Below, one piece after another: positions 1 to 8,428 of a stretch of 51,572 nucleotides of DNA. The translations under genes and the position numbers were made by a program. How positions within the stretch are numbered: the first letter of the stretch is position 1; each line of letters begins with the position of its first letter. This DNA comes from CAYVHB01 sp964450865 (GTDB taxonomy: Bacteria; Bacillota; Clostridia; Saccharofermentanales; UBA5734): NCBI GenBank assembly GCA_964450865.1, contig CAYVHB010000021.1, forward strand, positions 1 to 51,572. The letters run 5' to 3'. The notes under the pieces were generated by a model that saw only the letters and a program-made list of their open reading frames with translations, was not told the origin of the DNA and made no database searches.

Positions 1-40
1 CAGGGCCAGCTGGTCACCCCAGCTGGCCCTGTTTCTTTTT
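1..40 (+). terminator. Rho-independent terminator of an upstream gene
   Basis: A perfect 13-bp inverted repeat (1-13 with 19-31) encloses a 5-nt loop and is followed by a T-rich tract at 32-40. The gene it ends lies outside the window. It separates walR from upstream transcription, so walR probably has its own promoter. Confidence 0.9.
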
Positions 41-99
41 GCCTGATCATTCTGCTCAGAGTAACTCATTGCTTTCAGCCGATGTTTATGCAGATGCCC

Positions 100-131
100 T
101 TGCAGACGAAACAACAAGATCGTGTTATAAT
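100..131 (+). promoter_or_regulatory. Candidate promoter of walR
   Basis: A perfect TATAAT lies at 126-131, about 40 nt before the walR start codon. The best -35 match, TTGCAG at 100-105, is 20 bp away, which is longer than the usual 17. The -10 is convincing; the -35 is weak, which would fit an activated or extended promoter. Confidence 0.5.
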
Positions 132-172
132 GGTGCATGTTTATGAGTCGCATCGTAGCGGAGGATCGATCT

Positions 173-874
173 ATGTGCGCAAAGGTACTGATCGTCGACG
201 ACGAACACAACATTGTGGATGTACTTAAAGCTAATCTTGAACGGGAGGGCTATCAGACCATCGTAGCTTATGATGGCCTGCAGGCGCTGGAAATGGGCCT
301 GACCCAGAAGCCGGACCTGATTCTGCTTGACTGTATGCTGCCCAAAATGGACGGGTTCGACGTATGCCGGAAGCTGCGTCTGCAAACTCATGTGCCAATC
401 ATGATGCTGACTGCCAAAAGCGAAGAAATTGACAAGGTATTAGGTCTGGAACTTGGCGCGGATGATTATATTACCAAACCTTTCAGCGTCCGTGAAGTTC
501 TCGCCCGGGTCAAGGCCCAGCTGCGGCGTGTCAGCCAGTTCGATGCCGAGAACGCGGATCATCCGCGCCTGATGGTTTTTGGTGATCTGGAGATTGACCA
601 GGAAGCTTATCAGATCCGGCGCGGTACGGAAGTGATTGAATTGACCTTACGCGAATTTGAGCTCGTCCGGTTCCTGGCCCAGAATGCCGGGCAGGTTTTC
701 TCCCGGGAAGCCCTTCTCGAGAAGGTTTGGGGCTATGAGTATTTTGGCGATGTTCGTACGGTTGATGTGACGGTTCGACGGACTCGCGAGAAGCTTGAGC
801 CGGATCAGCACAATTATCGTTATATTCTGACCAAACGCGGCGTTGGATATTACTTTGACAAGAATCCATCCTGA
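173..874 (+). CDS. walR: WalR-type OmpR/PhoB response regulator
   Basis: This 233-residue two-component regulator is predicted to control cell-wall metabolism genes as the partner of WalK. The receiver domain (about residues 3-118) shows the acidic pair D9/D10, the phospho-acceptor D53 in LLDCMLP, the conserved Thr in MLTAK and the Lys in TKPF. The C-terminal winged-helix DNA-binding domain (about 135-230) ends in the usual TVDVTVRRTREKLE and RGVGYYF region. The ATG at 173 is chosen over an in-frame ATG at 137 because GGAGG at 160-164 is correctly spaced and the resulting length equals that of known WalR proteins. walK follows after 219 nt. Assignment to WalR rather than PhoP rests on the walK-murA-walJ-rlmH context. 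Confidence 0.93.
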   Translation: MCAKVLIVDDEHNIVDVLKANLEREGYQTIVAYDGLQALEMGLTQKPDLILLDCMLPKMDGFDVCRKLRLQTHVPIMMLTAKSEEIDKVLGLELGADDYITKPFSVREVLARVKAQLRRVSQFDAENADHPRLMVFGDLEIDQEAYQIRRGTEVIELTLREFELVRFLAQNAGQVFSREALLEKVWGYEYFGDVRTVDVTVRRTREKLEPDQHNYRYILTKRGVGYYFDKNPS

Positions 875-1093
875 CGAAAATCCAGGCAGGCAATCTGCCA
901 GGACTGCGCCGCCTAGATATAAAATGTTTTCCATGACCTGTCGGATGATGATAAAGTTGACAAACACCTGTGACATGACAGACCAGTCAAGGCTACAGGC
1001 AGCACGCACCAGGCCATTTGACATGGCTATCTGCCAGCAAACGAATGGACAATCACCTGATTGTCACACGATCAAGGAGTCCGCGAATCAAGC

Positions 1094-2566
1094 ATGAGCA
1101 TAGAACGAATCGCCTCTGAATGGCTGGCGGCTGCTCAATCCATTTTCCGGCTGATCAGCGACGGACTGGATCGCATTTCGCCGTTGCTGCTGGTTGTGCT
1201 GGCGTCATTTGGCACAGCCGCTGTTTTGCTGTTGATTACGATGACTCACAATCGGCGGATCAATCGCCGCAAAACTCGCGAAATAGACTCGGTGGTCAAG
1301 CAGTTTGTGGAAGAACGCAGCAAATCCGAATCAATACTGGCCGATCTTGATATTGGCGTGCTGGCCTATAGCAGCGATGGCACAATGATCAACAATAATC
1401 CGGCAGCCAGGAAGATGCTGATACCGGATCCTTTACCGGAAAATCTCAAGGAATTTGTTGACCGCTATGGCCAGGATAACGGCATGCAGGCTGCCCTGTT
1501 ACTGGGCCGTAACAGCCTGACTGTCAAAGTCCAGATTGGGGAACGTATATTGCGCGTCCGGCTCAAGGAGTCGCGTTTTGATGAGGGACGCCGGGCTGGT
1601 ACCCTGATCGTGATTCAGGACATATCCGATATGGAACGTGAGGAAAAGCAGCGCAAGGAATTTGTTGCCAACGTTTCCCATGAGCTTAAAACTCCGCTGA
1701 CCACGATTAAGACGTACTCGGAGTCGCTGCTGGACTGGGGTCTGGCTGAAAAAAGCCTGGAAGCGATCCGCAAGGATGTCTTCCGCATTCACGATGATTC
1801 ATTGCGGATGGAGCATCTCGTTGAGGACCTGCTCCTTTTGTCCAGTATTGACAGCAAGGGTATCCGGACCCGCATGGAGCAGCTGGATTTCGTGACGGTG
1901 ATCCGTCAGACTGTCGATCGCCTCATGCAGCAGGCCCTTGATAAAAACCTGGACCTGGCCTGCTATACTTTGTCCAAAATTCCCGTGGTTTATGCTGATC
2001 GCACGTCGATTGAGCGAATCATGACAAATTTGCTGTCAAATGCCATCAAATATACCGAAAAAGGTGGCTCAATCAAAGTCTATATCAGCTATCTGATTGA
2101 CGATATCTATGTCAAGGTCGCTGATACTGGCTTTGGCATTGAAAAGGAACACCTGCCCCATATTTTCAACCGGTTCTACCGGGTTGACATGACCGGTTCA
2201 CGGATGTTTGGTGGAACCGGTCTTGGCTTGTCGATTGCCCGCGAGCTTGTCGAATTGCATAATGGTAAAATTGAAGTGGAGAGTGTACTTGGCAAAGGAA
2301 CCGAGTTTACTGTCATGCTGCCCTGTGCCCGCAAGGTGTTCAGCGATACCGTGGCCTTTATCCGTGATGGCATGCCGTTGCCGGATGTGCTGCACCGGTC
2401 GGCCGCTGATGACCTGCTGGCCCTGGCCCAGGAAGAGCGCCCGGCCCTGCGTGTGTTGAGCGGCCTTTCAGTCCGGCAGTTGCAGGCGTTGCTTGATCGC
2501 ATCCTGGACAATGACGCCGATGATCGTCCAACAGCAGCCGATCTGGTTCCCGGGCAGGGGACATGA
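1094..2566 (+). CDS. walK: WalK-type sensor histidine kinase, single membrane segment
   Basis: A 490-residue sensor kinase, predicted to autophosphorylate and pass phosphate to WalR. One hydrophobic segment (about residues 30-50) anchors it. A PAS-like domain follows (about 75-180), then HisKA with the phospho-accepting His196 in NVSHELKTPL, and HATPase_c with the N box TNLLSNAIKY, G1 DTGFGI, the F box and G2 GGTGLGLSI. It has only one TM segment and no extracellular sensor domain or recognisable HAMP, unlike Bacillus WalK and closer to streptococcal WalK/VicK. The ATG at 1094 follows AAGGAG (1074-1079) at a rather long 14 nt; a TTG at 1061 lies upstream of that site. About 70 residues after the kinase core are poorly conserved. 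Confidence 0.92.
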   Translation: MSIERIASEWLAAAQSIFRLISDGLDRISPLLLVVLASFGTAAVLLLITMTHNRRINRRKTREIDSVVKQFVEERSKSESILADLDIGVLAYSSDGTMINNNPAARKMLIPDPLPENLKEFVDRYGQDNGMQAALLLGRNSLTVKVQIGERILRVRLKESRFDEGRRAGTLIVIQDISDMEREEKQRKEFVANVSHELKTPLTTIKTYSESLLDWGLAEKSLEAIRKDVFRIHDDSLRMEHLVEDLLLLSSIDSKGIRTRMEQLDFVTVIRQTVDRLMQQALDKNLDLACYTLSKIPVVYADRTSIERIMTNLLSNAIKYTEKGGSIKVYISYLIDDIYVKVADTGFGIEKEHLPHIFNRFYRVDMTGSRMFGGTGLGLSIARELVELHNGKIEVESVLGKGTEFTVMLPCARKVFSDTVAFIRDGMPLPDVLHRSAADDLLALAQEERPALRVLSGLSVRQLQALLDRILDNDADDRPTAADLVPGQGT

Positions 2567-2617
2567 ATGATTCTGTCGGCAAAGCCGGGTTATAAGCCGG
2601 GCAGGGGACATGAATGA
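2550..2617 (+). repeat. 21-bp direct repeat pair at the walK 3' end
   Basis: Positions 2550-2570 and 2597-2617 are identical over 21 bp, with a 47-bp period. The first copy contains the walK stop codon. A weaker related segment (acTTGAATGAA) follows near 2642. This looks like a local tandem duplication at the walK/murA boundary. Confidence 0.85.
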
Positions 2618-2755
2618 ATCTATCAGGTATTGGAACCTGTGACTTGAATGAATTATGAATTGTGTGATTTCAGGGGTGGCTTTGTCAGCGCTGGATGCGT
2701 TAGACGGGACCGGCTGCCCGATCATTTTTGATAGATGGAGAAGAGGGGATCTAAT

Positions 2756-4024
2756 TTGGCTAGTTATATCGTTCGGGGTGGCAACCATCTCACCGGTCAT
2801 GTGACCATCAGTGGTTCGAAAAATGCCGCGCTTGGCATTATTGCGGCAGCATTGACGCTTGATGGTGCTTGTAAGATTGAAAACATCCCTGATGTCGCTG
2901 ATATTCGTGTCCTGATCGAAATCTGCAAGTCCCTCGGCGCCCAAGTCCGGCGCGATAACCAGGGATCCTTGTATATTGACCCGAATACAATCAATACCTC
3001 GGAAGCAACAAATGAAAAAGTCCGCAGTATTCGCGGTTCCTATTATCTGCTTGGTGCCCTGCTCGGCCGTTTTAAGAAAGCGACCGTCCTGATGCCCGGT
3101 GGCTGCTGGTTTGGCGCGCGACCGATTGACCAGCATACCAAAGGATTTGCGACAATGGGAGCCCAGGTCAGTATCGAACATGGCAAGATTTCCTTGCAGG
3201 CTGAACGGCTGAAAGGTGAACATATTTTTCTCGATGTCGTCAGTGTGGGCGCTACCATCAATATCATGATTGCCGCCTGCAAGGCTGAAGGCGAAACCAT
3301 CATTGAAAATGCTGCCCGTGAGCCTCATATCGTTGATGTTGCCAACTTTCTCAATACCATGGGGGCCAGTATCCGGGGGGCCGGCACGGACACGATCCGG
3401 ATCAAGGGGCGGCCAATCCTGCCTGCCGGTTGCTCGTACTCGATTATCCCGGATCAGATTGAAGCCGGCACCTATATGCTTGCTGCCGCTGTTACGCGCG
3501 GTGATGTGACAGTTCATAACATCATCCCCAAGCATATGGAGCCTCTTTCCGCCAAACTTGAGGAAATGGGAGCCAATATTGAAACCGGCGATGACAGTAT
3601 CCGCGTCTGGGTAGAGCGGAATTGTGATCTGACAGCAGCCAGTTTCAAGACCATGCCCTACCCCGGTTTCCCAACCGATCTGCAGCCCCAGACCACAGCC
3701 CTGCTGTGCACGGTCAAGGGCAGTAGCCGGATGATCGAGAATGTCTGGGAAAATCGCTTCCAATATGTGGATGAGTTAAAAATGATGGGCGCGGAGATCA
3801 TGATTTCCGGCCAGCTGGCTTTGATCGAAGGTGGCCACAAGCTGACCGGAGCTGTTGTCACGGCCCGTGACCTGCGAGCTGGAGCAGCCATGGTCCTGGC
3901 TGGTCTGGCGGCCGAGGGTGTGACCGAGGTCGTTGAAATCAGCAAGATTGAGCGCGGCTATGAGAATTTTATCGCCAAAATGCAGGCTATCGGCGCCGAT
4001 ATCACGCGGATTGATACACCGTAA
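2756..4024 (+). CDS. murA: UDP-N-acetylglucosamine 1-carboxyvinyltransferase (MurA)
   Basis: Transfers enolpyruvate from PEP to UDP-GlcNAc, the first committed step of peptidoglycan synthesis, in the cytoplasm. The 422-residue protein shows the N-terminal SGSKNAALG substrate motif, the catalytic Cys117 in GGCWFGARPID (the fosfomycin target in the family), YPGFPTDLQPQ with the catalytic Asp, and ENRFQYVDEL. The start is called at TTG 2756: GAGGGG (2743-2748) sits 7 nt upstream, and the protein then begins ASYIVRGG, as MurA proteins do. The in-frame ATG at 2735 has no ribosome binding site and would add 7 residues. Its place between walK and walJ, where Bacillus has the yycH/yycI genes, puts a cell-wall enzyme inside the Wal cluster. 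Confidence 0.95.
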   Translation: MASYIVRGGNHLTGHVTISGSKNAALGIIAAALTLDGACKIENIPDVADIRVLIEICKSLGAQVRRDNQGSLYIDPNTINTSEATNEKVRSIRGSYYLLGALLGRFKKATVLMPGGCWFGARPIDQHTKGFATMGAQVSIEHGKISLQAERLKGEHIFLDVVSVGATINIMIAACKAEGETIIENAAREPHIVDVANFLNTMGASIRGAGTDTIRIKGRPILPAGCSYSIIPDQIEAGTYMLAAAVTRGDVTVHNIIPKHMEPLSAKLEEMGANIETGDDSIRVWVERNCDLTAASFKTMPYPGFPTDLQPQTTALLCTVKGSSRMIENVWENRFQYVDELKMMGAEIMISGQLALIEGGHKLTGAVVTARDLRAGAAMVLAGLAAEGVTEVVEISKIERGYENFIAKMQAIGADITRIDTP

Positions 4025-4105
4025 ACATCGATAAAGCCAATGCAGAAAAGCCCGGATATATCATGACAACATGGCGGAACAAGTTGGAGAAGTCGGAGGA
4101 CAACA

Positions 4106-4909
4106 ATGGCTGGGGTGACAAAGGTCTGCGCGCTGCGCAGTGGCAGCAGCGGTAATTCGCTGTTTGTGACCAGTGGCAGCACGCGTCTGTTAATCGATGC
4201 CGGTGTTCCAGGCCGGGATATTGAACGAGCCCTGGCGGCTATCGATGAGGATGCCCATCAGCTGAATGGTATTCTCGTGACCCATGAGCATACCGATCAC
4301 ATGAGTGGAATTGGCGTTCTGATGCGCCGTTATCATCTGCCCCTCTATGTGAATCAGGCGACCTGGCAGGCCATGCGCCCGAATATTGGCAAAATCAATG
4401 AAACTCTTGTCCATATCCATCCAACCGGCAGCACTTTTGAGGTCGGTGACCTGTCGGTGCAATCATTAGCGACCTCCCATGATGCTGCTGATCCGGTGGC
4501 TTATCGCCTGGAAACAGACCGGGGTGCTGTAGCAGTCTTTACGGATACCGGCTGGCCCGATCCGCGCTTGCTGGAATCGCTGGCCGGCAGCCGCCTGGTC
4601 TTTGTCGAAGCCAATTACGATCCGGCCATGCTGGCGGCCGGTCACTATCCACAATATCTGAAACAGCGTATTGCCGGCCAGCTGGGCCATCTGTCCAATC
4701 AGGATTCGGCCCAGGCTGTGACGGCCCTTTTGTCAACCGGCAGTACCCATTTTGTCCTGTCTCATCTGAGCAAGGAAAATAATTATCCCGAGCTGGCCTA
4801 CATGACTGTGCGTAATCACCTGCTGGACCGGGGCGCCCAGATTGGCCGTGATTTGCAGATGGCGATCGCCCGCCGTTATGACGTCAGCGACCCCATTTGC
4901 CTGGGCTGA
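4106..4909 (+). CDS. walJ: WalJ/YycJ-type metallo-beta-lactamase-fold hydrolase
   Basis: A 267-residue MBL-fold protein of the YycJ/WalJ family, which accompanies walRK in Bacillota and is implicated in DNA or cell-division processes; the exact substrate is not known to me. The SGSSGNS motif near residue 12 and the metal-binding HEHTDH motif (about residues 59-64) are present, followed by further conserved positions (SHDAADP, FTDTG and SHLSKEN). GGAGG at 4095-4099 is 6 nt before the ATG. It lies 81 nt after murA and 133 nt before rlmH, so co-transcription is likely. Confidence 0.92.
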   Translation: MAGVTKVCALRSGSSGNSLFVTSGSTRLLIDAGVPGRDIERALAAIDEDAHQLNGILVTHEHTDHMSGIGVLMRRYHLPLYVNQATWQAMRPNIGKINETLVHIHPTGSTFEVGDLSVQSLATSHDAADPVAYRLETDRGAVAVFTDTGWPDPRLLESLAGSRLVFVEANYDPAMLAAGHYPQYLKQRIAGQLGHLSNQDSAQAVTALLSTGSTHFVLSHLSKENNYPELAYMTVRNHLLDRGAQIGRDLQMAIARRYDVSDPICLG

Positions 4910-5042
4910 CTGCCAGGTGTTTGGCAACAGTCATCATGATTTGTCCGTTGGGCCCTGGTACGGTGGTCGACTCAAATGATCGATTCAATTTTATGTATTT
5001 ATCAGGGTAAATGCGCATCGTCTGCTCATCAGGAGCCTGCTC

Positions 5043-5543
5043 ATGCAAATTAGACTGCTCAGCCCAGGCAAGGTTCGGGAAAAATGGTTGCAGGTCGCTA
5101 TTGAGGTCAGCTTGCAGCGCCTTGACCAGTGCATCCAGTCAAATCCGGGCCGTTTGGCCGGATCAGGACTGGCCAGCAGCAACCGGGTGATCCTGTTGCA
5201 GGAAGTGCCCGACATGCCTGATAGTTGGCCGGCAGAACGGGCCCTTGAGGCGGAGGGGCAACAGTTGCTGGCCAAAATAAAAATCCAGGACTATGTTGTA
5301 GCCCTGGATTTACACGGAAAAGTACCCGACCTGGCAGCAATCACCCTGGCTGGTGATCTGCGTAAATGGCTAGGACTGGTGCGGGGTGATCTGGTTTTTG
5401 TCATTGGTGGTTCTCATGGCCTTGCTCCTGCCGTACTGCGGCGGTCTGATCAACGACTCTGTCTGTCGGCCATGACGTGGACCCACCAGATGACCCGCCT
5501 GGTGCTGCTGGAACTGCTGGAATCAGCCTGGCAGCAGATTTGA
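5043..5543 (+). CDS. rlmH: RlmH-like 23S rRNA methyltransferase, C-terminal tail missing
   Basis: RlmH is a small SPOUT methyltransferase that methylates pseudouridine 1915 of 23S rRNA using SAM. This 166-residue copy sits in the expected place after walJ and starts at an ATG preceded by AGGAG. It keeps the knot core: a Gly-rich SAM loop VFVIGGSHGL and the LSAMTWTHQMTR segment. It then reads VLLELLESAWQQI and stops, so the family's C-terminal YRA..I..G..YHK tail is absent. An insertion of about 15 residues is also present near residue 35. The stop lies inside a 27-bp direct repeat (5511-5537, copied at 5598-5625), suggesting a duplication rewrote the 3' end. A second RlmH homologue is encoded opposite at 5657-6205. 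Family assignment is firm; full activity alone is doubtful. Confidence 0.88.
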   Translation: MQIRLLSPGKVREKWLQVAIEVSLQRLDQCIQSNPGRLAGSGLASSNRVILLQEVPDMPDSWPAERALEAEGQQLLAKIKIQDYVVALDLHGKVPDLAAITLAGDLRKWLGLVRGDLVFVIGGSHGLAPAVLRRSDQRLCLSAMTWTHQMTRLVLLELLESAWQQI

Positions 5544-5625
5544 GGTCATGGACTGTTCCCTGGCGGACAGCCGGCAGGACAGGAATAGAATAATTGGGAA
5601 CTGCCTGGAATCAGCCTGGCAGCAG
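5511..5625 (+). repeat. 27/28-bp direct repeat at the rlmH 3' end
   Basis: Positions 5511-5537 and 5598-5625 match over their whole length except for one inserted base; the last 21 bp are identical. The first copy encodes the final residues of the + strand RlmH. The second lies in the 113-bp space between the two convergent rlmH-like genes. Confidence 0.85.
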
Positions 5626-5656
5626 CGGTGGCCGCCGGTCGCAGCTGTTGCGGGCT

Positions 5657-6205
5657 TTATTTATGATAGGGCTGGTTTTCATTGATCTTGTAGGCCCGGT
5701 AAATCTGTTCGGACAGGAGCAAGGCTGATAACGCCGGCGACAGGGCGAGCGGACTCAGGCTGAGCAGCAGGTGAACAGGCCGCTGGCTGACTGGCTCTGG
5801 ATGGACAGTATCACGATCCAGTTTCTGGCTGACCGGTTCCGGACAGGCATGATCGTGATCCGGCAACTGGCCGGCCTGTTCAGGATAATCAGTACCGATG
5901 ATAAAAGCAAGGCGCTGGACACCGGCCCGCCGCCAGGTTTGTAATCGATCTGCCAATTCGATTGAGGACAGGCTCTGGCCGGTCCGCTGAACGATGACAT
6001 ACTGTATCGTATCGGGCTGTACAGCCGGACCATTTCGACAGATGCTTGTTAGCAGGCGGCGGGCCTGGGCGGAATCATTTTTTACCGTGATTACATCAAG
6101 CTCGCCAAGCCGGCTCAGGCGCTTGCGATACTCGGCGATCCCGGCAAGGTACGGCAGCCCTGGCTTCTGGCCGGGCGGATGGCAGATGTATAGCGTCAGC
6201 TTCAC
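5657..6205 (-). CDS. Divergent RlmH paralogue, last gene of the trp operon
   Basis: A 182-residue SPOUT-family protein that resembles RlmH. The N-terminus (GIAEYRKRLSRLGELDVITVK) and the C-terminus (SEQIYRAYKINENQPYHK) are typical of RlmH. Between them, the SAM loop expected as IGGS.GL reads IIGTDYPEQAG. An insertion of about 30 residues with two PEPVSQ units follows, and the usual MT..H...R segment is replaced by SPLALSPALSA. The start is taken as GTG at 6205, whose GTGA overlaps the trpG stop; a longer frame to 6349 would run inside trpG and lacks family similarity. No Shine-Dalgarno is seen, so translation is probably coupled to trpG. It may be a decaying copy, a neofunctionalised methyltransferase, or a partner of the tail-less RlmH at 5043-5543. 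Confidence 0.8.
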   Translation of the reverse strand: MKLTLYICHPPGQKPGLPYLAGIAEYRKRLSRLGELDVITVKNDSAQARRLLTSICRNGPAVQPDTIQYVIVQRTGQSLSSIELADRLQTWRRAGVQRLAFIIGTDYPEQAGQLPDHDHACPEPVSQKLDRDTVHPEPVSQRPVHLLLSLSPLALSPALSALLLSEQIYRAYKINENQPYHK

Positions 6206-6768
6206 AGGCTGATAAAGGCTTTCAGCATCGCTGCACCGGACTCGGTCAAAATCGATTCCGGATGAAATTGAACGCCGAAAACCGGGTACTGACGATGCTG
6301 AAGCCCCATGATCAGGCCATCTTCGCTGGTTGCCGTCACGGCCAGGCATTCCGGCAGGCTTTCGCGATCGACGATCAGGGAGTGGTAACGGCCAACAAGC
6401 TGGCTTTGGGTCAATCCTTTAAACAACGGGCAAGTTGACTGAACCTGGATACGTGACTGCTTGCCATGGACTGGAACGGGTGCCTGGATAATCCGGCCGC
6501 CAAAGGCTTGCGCGATGCCCTGGTGTCCGAGACAGACCCCCAGCATCGGGATGGTGGCAGCAAACGCCGTAATGACTGCGGGCATGATGCCAGCTGCTGC
6601 CGGGTAGCCGGGCCCGGGCGATAAAATGATGTGCGACGGCTGCAACGCCGTGATTTGTTCAATGGTAATGGCGTTATTGCGGTATACTAAAATATCAGGA
6701 TTTAATTCACCAGCCATCTGGTAAATATTGTAGGTAAATGAATCGAAGTTATCGAGCAATAGAATCAT
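6202..6768 (-). CDS. trpG: Anthranilate synthase component II (glutamine amidotransferase)
   Basis: Supplies ammonia from glutamine to TrpE for anthranilate synthesis. The 188-residue class I amidotransferase shows the oxyanion region SPGPGYP, the nucleophile Cys79 in GVCLGHQ and the His/Glu pair in FHPES. The ATG at 6768 is preceded by GAGGTGA with 5-nt spacing; a GTG at 6777 overlaps that site and is rejected. It lies 24 nt after trpE and overlaps the start of the following rlmH-like gene by GTGA. In some Bacillota TrpG also serves folate synthesis with PabB; its position with trpE argues for the tryptophan role here. Confidence 0.95.
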   Translation of the reverse strand: MILLLDNFDSFTYNIYQMAGELNPDILVYRNNAITIEQITALQPSHIILSPGPGYPAAAGIMPAVITAFAATIPMLGVCLGHQGIAQAFGGRIIQAPVPVHGKQSRIQVQSTCPLFKGLTQSQLVGRYHSLIVDRESLPECLAVTATSEDGLIMGLQHRQYPVFGVQFHPESILTESGAAMLKAFISL

Positions 6769-6792
6769 GGGTATCACCTCAACCGCTTACGT

Positions 6793-8301
6793 TCACAAAT
6801 AGTCACCAGCCTGGTTAATGGCGGCAAACAGTGCCATGGCCTTATTGACGGTTTCCTGATATTCATTTTCCGGCACCGAATCAGCGACGATGCCCGCCCC
6901 GGCCTGCACGTGAATCTGGCCGTCCTGCATGACAGCCGTCCGGATGGTTATACAGGTATCCAGCAGACCATCAAAGCCGAGGTAGCCGATTGCGCCGCCA
7001 TACGGACCACGCCGGCAGGTTTCCAGCTCGTCGATGATTTCCATGGCCCTGATCTTGGGCGCTCCGGACAGCGTACCAGCCGGCAGCAAGGCTGTCAGCA
7101 CATCAATGGCTGACCGGTCCTCGCGCAGTTGACCTTCAACGACACTGACCAGATGCATGACATGGGAAAAGCGTTCAACATGGCAGAAATCGCGCACCCG
7201 CACAGTGCCAAACTGGCTGATCCGGCCGACATCATTGCGGGCCAGGTCGACCAGCATGGCATGCTCCGCCAGTTCCTTGCCGTCAGACAGCAGATCATCT
7301 GCCAGCTGATCGTCTGCCGCCGGCGATTCACCGCGTGGCCGGGTTCCGGCAATCGGACAGGTTTCAATCCGCTGGCCGGCGAGCCGGACCAGCATTTCAG
7401 GTGAAGCGCCGACCAGTATGGCCGCTGATTCGCGCAGGAAGAACAGATAGGGCGATGGATTGACGTGACGCAGGGCCCGATAAATGGCAAATGGATCAGC
7501 CGTATAGGGCGCACTGAAACGCTGGGACAATACAACCTGGAAAATATCGCCGGCGCGAATATATTGCTTGGCCTTCTGTACCTGGTCAATGAAAGATTCA
7601 CGGCTGACATTCGGCTTGAATGCCAGGGCCATTGACCGGCGTGACATCCGGGGGTAGCCAGCCAGTAAAGAACCCGGAGCCGGGCCGAACAGCTGTCCGA
7701 TCAGGGTGAACAGCCGGTTGGCAGCCTGATCGTAGTCTGCTGCAGGATCATCCGAAACCAGGCAATTATAGATCAGGGTCATTTCGTTTTTAAGATGATC
7801 GTAGCGCACTACCTCAGCCGGGGCCATCAGGTCGCAATCCGGCAAATTGAGCATATCCGGATTGTCATCCGGAATTTCTTCGAGATAGCGAATAAAATCA
7901 TAGGCGAAATGACCGACAAGCCCGCAACGGAATCCTTCGTCGCCGGGGGCTGGCGGCAGGGAATATGTCGTCAGTAAACTGCGTATGAGGCTGATCGGGC
8001 TGAAAATCCCGGATTGCTCTGTAAAGGGCTGATCCTGCCAGGCCAGGGATACGGTCTGGTGCCGGCTGGTCAGGCGCAGTAGGGGTCGCCGGCCCATGAT
8101 GGAAAAGCGGGCCCAGCGTTCACCGCCCACAACACTTTCCAGCAGAAAAGACTGCTGGTGATCATCAAAACGCTGGAACAAGGAGATCGGGGTAACCATA
8201 TCAGCCGGCAACCGCAGGCTGACCGGGATCAGGCGGTACTGGCTAGCCAGCCTGGTAAATGTTTGACGGTCCGGAGTTAGCGGCAAGGATTGATCTAACA
8301 T
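6793..8301 (-). CDS. trpE: Anthranilate synthase component I
   Basis: Converts chorismate and ammonia to anthranilate, the first step of tryptophan synthesis. The 502-residue protein has the N-terminal LLES motif (within SFLLESVVGGERW) that forms the feedback-inhibitory Trp site in this family. The C-terminal chorismate-binding domain shows GDIFQVVLSQRF, CPIAGTRPRG, ELAEHAMLVDLARND and GTLSGAPKIRAMEII. AGGAGG at 8309-8314 lies 7 nt before the ATG. The gene follows trpA after a 127-nt gap with no visible terminator. Being downstream of trpA is unusual, since trpEG normally open the operon. Confidence 0.96.
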   Translation of the reverse strand: MLDQSLPLTPDRQTFTRLASQYRLIPVSLRLPADMVTPISLFQRFDDHQQSFLLESVVGGERWARFSIMGRRPLLRLTSRHQTVSLAWQDQPFTEQSGIFSPISLIRSLLTTYSLPPAPGDEGFRCGLVGHFAYDFIRYLEEIPDDNPDMLNLPDCDLMAPAEVVRYDHLKNEMTLIYNCLVSDDPAADYDQAANRLFTLIGQLFGPAPGSLLAGYPRMSRRSMALAFKPNVSRESFIDQVQKAKQYIRAGDIFQVVLSQRFSAPYTADPFAIYRALRHVNPSPYLFFLRESAAILVGASPEMLVRLAGQRIETCPIAGTRPRGESPAADDQLADDLLSDGKELAEHAMLVDLARNDVGRISQFGTVRVRDFCHVERFSHVMHLVSVVEGQLREDRSAIDVLTALLPAGTLSGAPKIRAMEIIDELETCRRGPYGGAIGYLGFDGLLDTCITIRTAVMQDGQIHVQAGAGIVADSVPENEYQETVNKAMALFAAINQAGDYL

Positions 8302-8428
8302 GCGAATGCCTCCTGAGTATGATCGGGTGCGGCTGGTTTTTTTGTGATGGATCCTGTATTTGTAATGGGTCCTGTAAAAGGCCGGGTACCAGGCAACAGA
8401 GTCCGGGTTCAGGGCCTGGGTTCAAGAA

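Noticed and set aside
2468..3763. 431-codon open frame on the minus strand opposite murA
   Set aside because: It lies antisense to a clear MurA, has no ribosome binding site or family motif, and such shadow frames are common at this GC content.
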